A stretch of DNA of 64,000 bases from Liolophura sinensis (GCF_032854445.1 NC_088296.1:2939246-3003245), one strand, 5' to 3'. Shown: positions 10,531 to 21,452, counted from the stretch's first letter. Numbers and translations are program-made. The notes: generated by a model from the sequence alone, not told the origin.

Positions 10531-11482
10531 CTGGAATGATCATTTTATACAAGTTGGATACCCTTTATGAGACAGTGTAGTTTGGATTATATTGAAATTG
10601 ATGCATCATATACCAATAGCACACTTCTGCATAGCGTATTTTTTTTTGTTTTGTTTGTAGACGTCTTGGATTAATATCGTATACCAACACATGTTTTTTT
10701 TTTTTTCTTTTTTTTTTCAACAGGGGAAGTGTCAGAATTGACTCCAACAAAGAGGTAAACAACGGTTATAAGTCTCTACTATGGTCTCCCCAATACACAA
10801 TTCCATCACATATCAGGTCAAAATAGTCTCAAATTATATTAGAACAACGACCCTTTATATATCTACCTTCTTCACAACCAGAAACAATAACCTGTTCTCG
10901 AAAGTTGTACTGCGGGACTGCTAGCACTGTTTGGTGTTGAACTGAACAAACATTACAAATGCGCAGATTCGACAGAACCCCAATTACCAGCTGCCAACCC
11001 ATTCATGTTAGCCCAGCTCAAAGAAACAGGCACGCACGCCACAATCAAGACCGTAGAAGTCAAGACACCCGGATGTAACAATTGACATTTTAGAGCCATA
11101 AAATAGACTAATTGATACGCGCATAAGTAAAAAACGTGATTCTTTATGGGTACCTACAAAGGTGGGGGCAAACAAGACAAATGTATACTAATCGTTGTAT
11201 GCTTTATATTCAATTCTTTATCATCGCCCAAGCGTGTTAGACAACACCCCTATATTTTAAGCAAGCCTCGTTTTGGGCTAAACACCGAGCGGATAGAGCA
11301 CTGAAACAGAACTGTTTGGCAAAGTGCAAGTGTGTATTATAACTGGGTGAGGCGTCACGTCTGGTGTCTTCTGCATGACCCGGCAGTGGTGGCATCACTT
11401 TGGCGGCATGGGCTTACCCTGCCACAAGAAGACAGTATATGTACACAACTAATGACTTATTGTCGTTACGTAGTCCTCTTGC

Positions 11483-11531
11483 TTCCACCAATATTATACT
11501 GACCGCCATCGTACAACTAAAATATTCTTCC
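11483..11531 (+). mobile_element. old SINE family B tail fragment, in SLC5 intron 12
   Basis: CACCAATATTATACTGACCG followed by CCATCGTACAACTAAAATAT resembles the SINE B tail with many differences. It ends about 45 bp from exon 12. Confidence 0.6.
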
Positions 11532-11575
11532 AAATTATCTGGTTGTAACAACAACAACAACGACAAAAGACCTAC

Positions 11576-11663
11576 CTTAGCTGTTGCTGATGGGAAAAGT
11601 GCTCCGAGGACAAAGATGCCAGTTAGTGGGTCCACCCATCGATCCAAGAATTGTCTCAGAAAT
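11576..11663 (-). CDS. SLC5 exon 12 (residues 416-444), +1 frameshift
   Basis: Acceptor GTTAACAG, donor TAAG/GTAGGT. The neighbours require phase 0 at both ends, but the length is 88, one base too many. ISETILGSMGGP reads in frame first; PLTGIFVLGALFPSATAK continues one frame over. The extra base lies near 11626-11630. Read as is, TAA at 11577-11579 ends translation. Confidence 0.9.
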
Positions 11664-11884
11664 CTGTTAACACAGAAAAATAAAACCATACATACATTAT
11701 ACAAGTACGTAACCTTAGTGGTTCCATTGTGCTCTCTCTACTCCAGAGCCCTATAGCCTTGTGGTTTCACCTTATGATAGAATATAAGGCTACGGCCTCT
11801 CTCTAAGGGGAATTTAACCACCGGGAAAAGGGTTGTACATTTAATTCATGTTCAAAGAACTCAAGAACATTTTGCTTATATGGT

Positions 11885-12160
11885 TTATTAATTTATTTAC
11901 TTTTTTGATTGCTGGTCTCAGTTGTAATCAGTAATAATTCACTTTGCAACGCCGGACGTTATGAGAATGGTGGGTGGGGGTGGGGTGGGGTGGTGCAGGA
12001 AACCGGATAGGGTTCATGAGAAATTCACGACCAGTTGTTACCAGACTTTTCGGGATAGAACTGGACAAAACGTGAGCTGGACTTGAACTCAGAGGCGACC
12101 ACATTGGTCAGAGGTTCCTGGGTGATCGTGGTGCGTCAGCACGCTGTGCACGCTGGCCCC
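11885..12160 (-). mobile_element. diverged SINE family B, in SLC5 intron 11
   Basis: In reverse it carries a tRNA-like head remnant near 12100-12160 (GTGCACAGCGTGCTGACGC-like) and a decayed tail at 11890-11950. A G-rich run at 11971-12000 lies within. Confidence 0.6.
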
Positions 12161-12247
12161 TTTTCTTATATGATAGTCGACACGCTATATAGTATGTATA
12201 CATATAGGGAAGAAACCAGGCCTGAAAAGGTAACGTGTCAGTTTTAC

Positions 12248-12318
12248 CTGATTTAGAGGCCCTCCAATCTGCATGACAAGGAATGCTATTCCAATAGCCA
12301 GACAGCCCAGAAATAGCA
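12248..12318 (-). CDS. SLC5 exon 11 (residues 392-415)
   Basis: Acceptor GTTTGCAG, donor TCAG/GTAAAA. 71 bp, leaving phase 0. Encodes VLFLGCLAIGIAFLVMQIGG plus PLNQ. Confidence 0.9.
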
Positions 12319-12929
12319 CTGCAAACGACAAACATATTCAAGAAAAATCTAAACCTAAGCTATGTTCATTTGATTACTCGATAGCCGATTAACACAATAA
12401 CAGAAGTCCATTACCTAAATGTATGCAACATCCCTATAGCTCGTCACCATAGCACGCTAACTGGTGGAGAAATATGCCAACCTCTTGGGTGGAATTGTGA
12501 ACTGCATCATGGGAAATCTTAATATAAACGTCTGATACAAGAATTGGCCACACTTTGAAACCGATACTCCTTATTAAAAACCGATACTCCTTATTAATGA
12601 TCGTTGATCATTGTTGCTATGCAGTTAAGAACCCAGTGACTATTTTTATATTTCCACGCAACTATAAAACAATCGCTATCAAAGACACTGTTGTCCTTTT
12701 ACAAACATTCCGTTGTAATTTTTTTTAAGTCTATTTCAACACATCCGTGTTTGGAACCCATCAAGAATCAGCCGTTTCTCAAACGTTTCCCGTGCATCAG
12801 AGAGAAAGAAAAATACATGGCTGCACAGAGAGATCACATAAGGTGCTAAAGATCCAAAAAAAGTGTAAAATACCGTGAAGACAACCTAAAGTAAAGTTGC
12901 ATTCTTCTAAGTTATGGACTTCTGACAAT

Positions 12930-12990
12930 ACTCAAGAATTTTTAACTTATACGATGGAGGTCAGCTTTATGGAAGTCGGAAGCCTTCATC
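12930..12990 (-). mobile_element. SINE family B tail fragment, in SLC5 intron 10
   Basis: ACTCAAGAATTTTTAACTTA followed by TACGATGGAGGTCAGC is the SINE B tail in reverse, without the A-rich end or head. Confidence 0.6.
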
Positions 12991-13613
12991 CAGTACAGGT
13001 GTATTGTTAGAAAAAAAAAAACGTTATTTTTGAGAATGGCTGATCCTCTGAGAAGAAGTTATCCTTGTGATTGAGAAAACGGCAGTGCCCACTGCCTCTC
13101 AGTTATTTCCTTAATGTTAAAAGTGATCTTGCATACTAATTTATTCATTAGCCAACTGGTGATTGACACCGTGCTTAAGACGTTTTGACTTACATGACGG
13201 CGAACACTTTTAACCATATGGCTGTAATGTAGCTTACAGTAATGTAAAAACTACTATCGTCGAAGTATTACAGCTTGTCTTTTTATTGTTTAATATACAA
13301 TAACACTTACAGCACAGAGAGTAAAACCAGAACAGCGACGAGAGTGTGAAGCTTGCAAATAGTTCCACGTAACCGGTAAAATACGGCCCTTTGTCACATT
13401 ACCTTAGTTAGCTTATTTTGCTTCTAATTGTTCGTGTAAATCCTTAAATAGTAGGCTTAATACTCGCATCCGAGCACCATGATTTCAGCAGTGAAAAATC
13501 AGTGAATAAATGAGTTACTGGCGCTGGGATAACGGTAAGGGGCAGGAGAAACAAATATTACATTCCAATATTAAGTTTTGCCAATTACGCTTTCATTTCA
13601 AATACGGATATAC

Positions 13614-13726
13614 CTGTGCTTTTTGTTATCAGCGTCGCTGTCAAGCTCGGAGACCTTAGGAAAGCAAGGTTTAGAAAGTCGCTCCAGAGAATGGCAGACG
13701 TGGCGCTGAATCCGGAAGAAAGTGTG
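13614..13726 (-). CDS. SLC5 exon 10 (residues 354-392)
   Basis: Acceptor GTTTTCAG, donor ACAG/GTATAT. 113 bp. Encodes STLSSGFSATSAILWSDFLN, the helix 8 segment with the serines that bind the second sodium in characterised relatives. Confidence 0.93.
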
Positions 13727-14124
13727 CTGAAAACAGCGAAAACTGTGTTTAGGTCAATTATTGTACAAGAGAATGCCATTTCCTTCATCGGATATGTACG
13801 TAATCTATTATCGTTTTATATGCAATATATGGCAGCCGGCCTTCTGTGTTAAGAATACTCCAACAACTCTAAAACATTCGCTCTTAGTTTTCTTTAATGT
13901 TACATCTGTAAGTTTTTCTTGTAAGTAATCTGGCACTTTTGCCTTACAACCTGTGTCGAATTCCGCTTAACCCGGAGCAGCGACTGTATATTCATCGCGT
14001 TGAATTAGATAGCCACGTGGGATATATGTACAATTGTAATCAGAGCGCAGCTGAGAGACGTATATTGATTACGGACAACCTATACACTACGCGATTTGCA
14101 TGCTGATTCCATTCACTGGCCGAG

Positions 14125-14290
14125 AACATTTGTTGCGTATTTCTTATTTGTATACTTTCTTACATACTTTGTCTTTCGGAGTTAGTGTTAAACGTTGTTT
14201 TGGAAATGGATCTCGTGATTATCGACTTGGAACGCCCTTTACGGACTACAAATGGTAATACGAATGTCGGACATGACGCTTATATTTAAC
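14125..14290 (+). repeat. dispersed repeat C, copy 1 (SLC5 intron 9)
   Basis: Shares TTTTGGAAATGGATCT, GATTATCGA and TTGACGCTTATATT-like sequence in the same order with 45080-45245 and 53590-53710. No coding capacity seen. Confidence 0.7.
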
Positions 14291-14575
14291 AATCTTTCAG
14301 TCATTTGACGACAAGTCATTAGGTGTGTGGATATATACTTTGTGTTCTTGTAACAAGGCGAGTCCATGTTGCCGCTACTGGAATATCATGCCGAAGACAC
14401 CACATATGACAGCACGCCTCAGTTATATTGCACTAACACTGGGCCAACCAGTCCTACTTCCCTGCTCTGACCTCTCAGTGCTGAGCACCAAACACCATTG
14501 GAAGGATCCAAGACAGGTTTGATGTCAGGTTTCCCGGCGTTCTAACCATTTTACCATAGACGCTATCGATTGAGA
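14291..14575 (-). mobile_element. diverged SINE family A relative, in SLC5 intron 9
   Basis: In this orientation it shows TTTCAGTCATTTGACGACAA, ACACTGGGCCAACCAGTCCT and a TGCTGAGCACCAAACACC-like segment, the layout of the copies near 58 kb read from tail to head, but with a different middle. Confidence 0.6.
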
Positions 14576-14687
14576 AATAGAATGAATTGTGTAGAATCTT
14601 ATCCAAACTCTGCGCACAGCATTCACACTCCGCCATGTTTGAGTAATGTTTGAGGGCGCATGACTCATTAATCGTACATATTCTTAC

Positions 14688-14776
14688 CTTAGAGACGCGC
14701 TGAACAATGACGCTAAGAAAAGTCCCGGCAAACCCGGCTGTTTTTTAAACAATTCCATCACAAAGTAAGGTAGAAT
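14688..14776 (-). CDS. SLC5 exon 9 (residues 325-354), acceptor damaged
   Basis: Reading phase and homology place the exon start at 14776 (ILPYFVMELFKKQPGLPGLF). The preceding bases are a strong T/C-rich tract ending CCCG, so the acceptor AG is missing (CG at 14778-14777); loss of an A from CCCAG would explain it. The donor TAAG/GTAAGA is normal. An in-frame AAACAG at 14738 could act as a substitute acceptor with loss of 13 residues. Confidence 0.85.
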
Positions 14777-14987
14777 CGGGAAAGAAAACAAAAAAAAATG
14801 TCAAATTAATTATTTCTAAATTCAGAAAGGGAAGGTAACTCAAATTTGGAGTCAGTAACATGTTATATGACATCAAGACATATATGATCCGGAAGCGCTT
14901 TTTAAAACAGTGTTTCATTCTACATATGGGGACTTTATTGATGAGACAACTCTGTTGAGTATTACAGGTACCGAGTTTATTCTAGTA

Positions 14988-15440
14988 CATAAATCAGTCG
15001 GCTAAATGCATTCAGCTAAACAGTCACTCTCGCTTCAAAGCTTTTGCCTTTTATGAGTGATTGAGTAAGTGTTTGACGTTTAACGTCGTACTTAACAATT
15101 TTTCAGTAATATGGCGACGAAAGAGCCCTTAGAGAGCATGAACGTGTACCTCCTTGTTGCAGGACGGATTTCCACCGCTCTTTCATAAATCAGTCAGCTA
15201 AATGCATTCAGCTAAACAGTCTCTCTCGTTTCAAAGCTTTTGCCTTTCGTGAGTGAGTGAGTGAGTGCTTGACGTTTAACGTCGTACTTAACAATTTTTC
15301 AGTAATATGACGACGAAAGAGCCCTTAGAGAGCATGAACGTGTAATGTACCTCCTTGTTGAAGGACGGAATTCCACTGCTCTTTTATCTAGTGCTACTTC
15401 ACTGAGACGATTTACCGAAGGCAAGTAAGGAACCGAGCGT
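14988..15440 (-). repeat. tandem duplication carrying SINE family A tails, in SLC5 intron 8
   Basis: AAATCAGTC..GCTAAATGCAT starts at 14991 and again at 15187, so a 196-bp unit is present twice. Each unit has TTTCAGTAATATG.CGACGAA and AGGACGGA.TTCCAC.GCTCT, the 3' half of SINE A in reverse. Confidence 0.75.
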
Positions 15441-15807
15441 GGGGGAAACCCATGACCACCTGCAGGGTGCTGAAAGACCGTGCATAGTTGAGAATATCCG
15501 ATATCAGAGTAGCATAAACGTTTGCAATATGAAAGACTACTACAAAGGGTTAAACAAGAGCACTGACGACAGAGTGATAATTCGGCAAATGACCACAGGC
15601 AACCTGTGGAACAAGGCCTGCTGTCATTTTGTCATATTGTAACTGTTATTTCATGCATGTGTCTAAATATTAATAATATATATTACCAGCATGGACCCGA
15701 ATGTCAAACATCCAATAAATAATGGATGTGTAAAGTAAACGTTTAACGCTTAAAACGTTTTGCAAAATGACATATTTAATCATGCAATTTATACATGTAC
15801 AGCAAAC

Positions 15808-15943
15808 CTGATTTGGATTAGTCACTAGTTTGGCCCCGAGGGGATCGCAGTGGGTGTGGGCGAAATACGAGTAGGCGATGAGTCCCTCTAAGTTCGCCAA
15901 AGAAGAGAACAAGAAGAACCCAGGAAACGTCAACATCACCACC
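15808..15943 (-). CDS. SLC5 exon 8 (residues 279-324)
   Basis: Acceptor ACCCACAG, donor TCAG/GTTTGC. 136 bp, leaving phase 0. Encodes LTFPGFFLFSSLANLEGLIA and YSYFAHTHCDPLGAKLVTNP, a membrane helix plus the extracellular loop with the conserved CDP. Confidence 0.92.
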
Positions 15944-16213
15944 CTGTGGGTGCATGAACAAGATTAATTGACTGAGTGATTGATTTATCCACTCCTTTTA
16001 GGGTCTACATGTAAAAATTCTTATTTGACACCGATATATTTCACGTGGCATAAATTGTATATGACGGTAGCCAGTATTTTTTGCCATTTTTCAAATACCA
16101 GTTTCAGGTTACTGTTTCTTAGAAAGGTGTCATATCTGGTGTATTCTGTATGGCCATTCAGTGAGACAGCACTAGTATAAAACTTAAAGTGTATATCGGC
16201 CATCCTGACTTAC

Positions 16214-16351
16214 ACTTTAGCTCCGGTCAATGTCTTCATAGATGAGATACGCTGAACAGACGATTGGTTTATTCCTAGCCCAAGCGCCCGTATGGAGCCT
16301 CCTACAATGAGGTTCCAGAAGGTGTGCCTCGTGCGCGGATCAGGATTGAAA
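16214..16351 (-). CDS. SLC5 exon 7 (residues 233-279)
   Basis: Acceptor TTGTTACAG, donor AAGT/GTAAGT. 138 bp. Encodes DFNPDPRTRHTFWNLIVGG and a helix ending SSVQRISSMKTLTGAK; NQ..VQR is typical of the family. Confidence 0.93.
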
Positions 16352-16575
16352 CTGTAACAAAAAATTGAGTGATGAAGGTAATTAATTACGGTAGCTTAAC
16401 ACATGCTATAAAGCAAATGAAAAAAGGGAAGAGTTTTTAGCTATGTTTGTGTATACATATGCAGGCGGAAACTGTGATTTAGGAATGGATGACTTTGTGA
16501 GCCAATTTACAGATTAACTCTCTTAGTTACTGACCAGAGCAAAATAAACGCAAAATAATGTAGGCATCTACTTAC

Positions 16576-16649
16576 TCGTATAATTTTATCCGGCCACCTT
16601 TCTCCAGATAATGAAGTAGAGATCCCACTCCTCCAACAGCAAATATACC
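16576..16649 (-). CDS. SLC5 exon 6 (residues 209-233)
   Basis: Acceptor TTGCGTAG, donor ACGA/GTAAGT. 74 bp, leaving phase 2. Encodes GGVGSLLHYLEKGGRIKLY, matching the loop before FNPDP in relatives. Confidence 0.9.
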
Positions 16650-17069
16650 CTACGCAAAAAAGTGAGTGTTCAGAATGGAAGCGATTGTAGCAACACCTGC
16701 AATGTCTTACAATATTCTAGCTACCTTCCTTCAGATGCTGGAATAACAGTGTTCAAAATCGTATCTGTCCGTAACTATCCTTTACTTTTGTAACAATTTA
16801 TCTCATGTTTTTTGATACTGTGCCTTAAAGCAACGTATAATAATTCCTCTAAATGAAAATCAAGATGTAAAAATTGATCATCGCATTATGTTTTCTTAAG
16901 ATAGTTATATCAAAGATCTTACGCAGATGTCAGTTTTCAAATGTCATACATCTTGACATGCAGAGTGACAACATGTTATATACCGTAAAGAGATACGTGG
17001 ATTGTGAAGTCTGCTTACGGTGGACGTTTTTGATGGTGTTTTTAATGACTTTTTATGACTGCTTAAACT

Positions 17070-17650
17070 AAAGTGATACGGAGAGATTCTGATGTCTGAT
17101 TACGCTACAGGAGTGGTAGACGTAGATCCTGATGTCTGGTCTCTGCTTACACTGGTGATGTGGAACAGAGAGATGCCCGATTACACGGCTGGAGTGATAC
17201 AGAGAGATTCTGACGTCTGACTACGCTACAGACGTAGTACAGGTAGATTCTGATGTCTGTTTGCGTTACAGAGTGATACAGAAAGATTCTGATGTTTGCT
17301 TATGTTACAGTGGTGATACATATAGATTTGGATGTCTGCTTACCCTAGTAGAGGACAGATATAGAGAGATTCCTGTTTATGTTTCTGCTACAGACGTGAT
17401 ACAGTTAGAGTCAAATGTCTGCTTACGCCACTGGAGTGAAACAGAGAGATTCTGACGTTTACTTATGCTACAGGGGCGATACTGATAGATTCGGATGTCT
17501 GCTTATGCTACAGGAGTGAAACAGAGAGATTCTGACATCTGTTTCTGCTACAGAAGTGGCACAGATAGATTTTGATGTCTGCTTATGCTACACGAGCAGT
17601 ACTGATATATTCTGATGCCTGCTTGCACCATATGAGGGGTACAGAGAGGT
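17070..17650. repeat. diverged satellite of about 40 bp, next to SLC5 exon 5
   Basis: About 14 loose copies of GATACAGAGAGATTCTGATG followed by TCTGCTTACGCTACAGGAGT, with spacing from 35 to 50 bp. It ends about 30 bp from the donor side of exon 5. Confidence 0.8.
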
Positions 17651-17681
17651 GCTGATGTCGACCTTGAAATGTGCTACTCAC

Positions 17682-17762
17682 CGCTATGACGACGGCCATT
17701 ATGCCCATCAGCATAATGATGAATTGTAGAGCATCTGACCATATCACAGCTTTTATCCCTCC
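17682..17762 (-). CDS. SLC5 exon 5 (residues 182-208)
   Basis: Acceptor TTTATCAG, donor AGCG/GTGAGT. 81 bp, phase 0 at both ends. Encodes GGIKAVIWSDALQFIIMLMG and the rest of the helix; the GG..AV.W.D..Q pattern is a hallmark of SLC5 proteins. Confidence 0.93.
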
Positions 17763-18004
17763 CTGATAAAAAGAAAACATTCACTCAAAATGCACTTATG
17801 AACTATTATACGCATGCATTTCGATCACTGACCAAAGAACACAAATATAGCAAATCCCCATTGTGGCATCAAATCTGCCGACCTTTCGATCCGGGGTGGG
17901 GGGTGGTGGAGGGGAGTAGGACGGAAGGATCAATCGATTTTTCTTAACTTTTCTCAAAAATTACACCACTCTAACCTAGTAAACATTGTTTGCGATTAAC
18001 ATGA

Positions 18005-18165
18005 TTTAAGTGTACAATTTTTCAGTCATATGACGACGAGGAGTCATTAAGTGCGTGTACATATACTGTATCTTCCTTTGGCAGGGCGAGACGGGCTTGA
18101 TCAAGAGGTCTTCCTACTTCGAGGCGAACGCTTTAACCATTAAGCCACCGAAGCGATATGATTTA
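18005..18165 (-). mobile_element. SINE family A fragment, in SLC5 intron 4
   Basis: TTTTTCAGTCATATGACGAC, GTGTACATATACTGT and GAGGCGAACGCTTTAACCAT resemble the tail and head of SINE A in reverse, with the middle deleted. Confidence 0.6.
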
Positions 18166-18711
18166 AGAGGTTTTATAAATGTCTTCCCAGTGGTGCAAGG
18201 TGGGAAAACCTTAAATAATATGGATTCGCTGATATTCATTAGATGTTAAAGAGGTTAAGATACACCTAAACGACCTACGACCTCGTAGTGACCTCGTAGT
18301 TATCTGTGTACGACGTCAGGTTTGGCAAATCTAGGTCGCACGATCTGCTCATTTTTTTACGAGCTGAACGATACTTACTCGTACTGCATTTCCGAGTCAA
18401 TGTTTGGGGGTTTTATCTGATTGAGCGTGAAATAAAAGTGAAAACAACATACTCATGAAGCAATAGGCTGTCGAAAGTATTGAATTTTACTCCCAAAATG
18501 TGCCGTTAAGCTAAGAAAATGTAATTTTTCCACTGTATGTATTTTATGCATATAGCCTTGTGCGATAACGATATATCATATAGCGTACATCCCGCAGTTT
18601 TCAAGCTTTTTCCATGCTGTAAACATGTAAACATTATTCTGCTGTGCGCCATTCTTAATATATATCACCAGTGACTTCATGAAAATAGAGAGTTTGTCTA
18701 ATTTATTTGCC

Positions 18712-18852
18712 CCTGGGAAGGTCTGTCAGCAACCTGCGGATGGTTGTGGGTTTCCCCCGGGCCCGATTTCCACCCACCATAATGCTGGCCGCCGTCGTAT
18801 AAGTGAAATATTCTTGAGTACGGCGTAAAAGACCAATCAAATAAATAAATAA
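18712..18852 (+). mobile_element. SINE family B, 3' half, in SLC5 intron 4
   Basis: Has GGTCTGTCAGCAACCTGCGG, then CCACCATAATGCTGGCCGCC and the standard tail ending AAATAAATAAATAA. The tRNA-like head is absent. Confidence 0.93.
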
Positions 18853-19004
18853 TTTATTTGCAGAACGCAAATCGTGTAATTCGAGTAGCTTAACATTTCC
18901 CCGCTGTAGCGACACGAGTTCGCCTAAACTCACGCACACAAATCGTACTCGTATCCCGTGGAGAAGTATCTTAACCTCTCTGTTAAGTATTATGTTGTGC
19001 TTAC

Positions 19005-19072
19005 AATGGTGGTGTAAAATACAGCTCCAATGGTGACGAGTATCACAGAGTAGACGATCGGAAAACCCGTCA
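19005..19072 (-). CDS. SLC5 exon 4 (residues 159-181)
   Basis: Acceptor TTTTCAG, donor CATT/GTAAGC. 68 bp. Encodes VTGFPIVYSVILVTIGAVFY and TTI, and joins exon 5 in phase 0. Confidence 0.9.
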
Positions 19073-19239
19073 CTGAAAACAAAACCGATCGCATGACTAA
19101 ATGATAAACAGTGTTTGGGCCAAGAATTTTCTTTCTTGCCTTCTATTTTCGCTACATACATGAACTGTCACAAACTGGCCAAAAACCGCAATCGAAGCAG
19201 AGGGAGCTGCATTCGAATCGGCTGCATACAAAAAAAATA

Positions 19240-19575
19240 CCTTTTTGTTTAATCTCACACAACAAATGTTATTTTCATTCAATCAACACAGAAATGTGTT
19301 ATCCTAACACAAACACGTGTTAAATAAATGTGAAGAACACATGTTTGTGTTACAAAATGATATAACACAAACTTGTGTTGAACCAAAACGAGGTAAGTTA
19401 TGGAATGAAACAAAAACATGCAAGTAATGTGTGTAACATCCAACACATCTTGTCTTCAATTCTTTCTACACAAGACCTTTTCTTAATTCAGCGTAAGATA
19501 GAGTTGTTCAAATATGACACAAGTCTTTCGTTGGAAAGAACACAAACTTGTGTTCATACAACACAAGTGTTTTTG
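19240..19575. repeat. cluster of AACACAAACTTGTGTT-like palindromes, SLC5 intron 3
   Basis: At least five short palindromes or half-palindromes: near 19270 (AACACAGAAATGTGTT), 19309 (AACACAAACACGTGTT), 19340 (GAACACATGTTTGTGTT), 19367 (AACACAAACTTGTGTT) and 19549 (same core). Nature unknown. Confidence 0.6.
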
Positions 19576-19784
19576 TATATCGCTAACACCCTGACATTCG
19601 AAAGCAATTCACCACTATTGTGGTCCCAGCCAGTGTTGACCTCCATTACTTATTAAGTCTCGCTTCTTTTTGCATGCAATTTGAACTTTAACATATGCAT
19701 GCCTATGTACAGGCCTACCCCCAGTTTCTGTTGTAAATAGTTATAAGAAAGTCTGTTTTAATCTGTTTTTCTACGGAACCGCGG

Positions 19785-20640
19785 AAGGCACATTTTCCCG
19801 TCGAAAAAAAAAGAGAAGAAAGACCTAACCAACCAATCAAAATGCTAATATATGAAATAATAGTTTCCCATTGGCCACTAAGTTGGAGGAAAGCACTTTG
19901 CCCGGAGTTATCTGATTTAGTTTCTTTATTCTCTTTATTTTCCGACGACCAAAAAAAAAATAAAAGATAATTTATTTACTTCATTTTTTTATCACAGGGG
20001 GAAGGACTTTCTGCCGTGTTAATGATCCAATCGGAAGTGCCGTCATTTAGAATGCAGCGTGCTAATTGGTTTACTAAATCGCGGTATTATCCACCCAATT
20101 AGCAGACTTATCCCCGAGTTAGCCTGCCAATCACAGATGTTGTTTTAAACAACAATTGTTACAACAGGTCGCTCTGAAGGTGTCTCTCACTCATTATAAT
20201 TCCGCGGTTTTCGACCAGTATGGCCACAGTGTTTTTGTTCGCTTGCCCAAAGTCAACATACATATGAATTAGCTCATCTGTGTTAATACCCTTCTTACAA
20301 AAACAACGTCAGAACAATGAAAGCTGTTCTCGGTCCAAAAACAACTCTGGGAAAAGTACTTTACCCCGACATGCTGCATTCTAAATAACGGCACGTTTGA
20401 CTGGATCACTAGCACCTCCCCCCCCCCCCTTGAAAGCTAACTAGGGACAAAGTATTTTCCCCGTGAAAAAAATTTAGTAAATAGATTCTGTTTTTTTATT
20501 GGCCGTCGGAAAAAAGAGAATAAAGAAATTAAATGAGTTAAGTCGGGAGAAAGTAATTTTCAATGAGAAGATATTATTTCGACTATCAACATTTTGATAT
20601 GTTGGTTAGGTCCGGGGAAAGTACTTTCCCTGTGTGTGAA
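19785..20640. mobile_element. foldback element with long inverted arms, SLC5 intron 3
   Basis: 19785-20058 and 20373-20640 are reverse complements with some divergence: GACCTAACCAAC at 19822 pairs with GTTGGTTAGGTC at about 20601, TTTCTTTATTCTCTTTATTT pairs with AGAGAATAAAGAAATT, and GAATGCAGC at 20050 pairs with GCTGCATTC at 20373. The arms also repeat a GGGGAAAGTACTTTCCCC-type motif. The 310-bp centre has no reading frame of note. It is probably a non-autonomous DNA element; no target duplication was found. Confidence 0.75.
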
Positions 20641-20789
20641 GAATTGTTTTTTCACTCTTTTTTACCGACGGCGCAAAAATAAGAATTATAAAATTATGTC
20701 CCTTTTCTAGCCCTTCAGACAACGTTCTGTTATCAAAGTCAATACTGAAACAAAACAAAGAAGGTGTAAAAGAGAAGAGCCATCCATAC

Positions 20790-20841
20790 CTGCTTCCAAT
20801 GCTGTAGCCGGACCAAACAAAACAATCCCCATATCCCATGA
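20790..20841 (-). CDS. SLC5 exon 3 (residues 142-159)
   Basis: Acceptor ATGTTACAG, donor GCAG/GTATGG. 52 bp, entering phase 0 and leaving phase 1. Encodes SWDMGIVLFGPATALEA, the extracellular end of helix 3 in the family. Confidence 0.88.
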
Positions 20842-20937
20842 CTGTAACATAATATAACAGGCTATAGTATAGAGAGTAAATATTCCGATCACTTGTCTAT
20901 TTCCTTCCGTTACGGTTTTATTCCAACTATTCGTGGT

Positions 20938-21017
20938 TGAATTTATTTATTTATTTACTTGATTGGTATTTTACGCCATACTCATGCGTATTTCACTTAC
21001 ACGACAGCGGCCAGCAT
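20938..21017 (-). mobile_element. SINE family B tail, cut off by the next copy
   Basis: Tail in reverse (TTATTTACTTGATTGGTATT, TTTACGCCATACTC, CGACAGCGGCCAGCATT), ending in a T run where a second copy starts. Two insertions lie head to tail here. Confidence 0.85.
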
Positions 21018-21255
21018 TTTTTTTTTTCATTGGTGTTTTACGCCGTACTTAAGAATATTTCACTTATACGACCGCGGCCAGCATTATGGTGGGTGGAAAC
21101 CGGGCACAGCAGGTTGCTGATCAGTCCTGCCTACGTACGGCCGGAGAGGAAGCCAGCATGAGCTGGATTTGAACTCACAGCGACCGCATTGGTGAGAGGC
21201 TCCTGGGTCATTACGCTTTGCTAGCGCGCTAACCAACTGAACCACGGAGGGCCCC
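21018..21255 (-). mobile_element. SINE family B, nearly full length, in SLC5 intron 2
   Basis: In reverse: tRNA-like head with the A-box region GTTCAGTTGGTTAGCGCGCT and B-box region GAGTTCAAATCCAGC, a middle with GTACGTAGGC, and the tail. It is slightly shortened in the middle. Confidence 0.92.
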
Positions 21256-21319
21256 AACCGTAAGTAAGCCACCCGCCCGAGCCATTATATTCATACTGGT
21301 CAACCAGTCGTTACACTAT

Positions 21320-21452
21320 CACCATACTAAAGAATGTTTCACATATACGACGGCTGCCAGTTACAACCTCCTTTTTTAAGGTCTTTTTTAAGGGCTCCTG
21401 GGTCATTACGCTTTGCTAGCGTGCTAACCAACTGAACCACAGAGGCCCCCGT
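21320..21452 (-). mobile_element. SINE family B, internally deleted
   Basis: Tail remnant at 21325-21365 joined to a head (21385-21450) almost identical to the neighbouring copy's head, suggesting local duplication. Confidence 0.75.
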
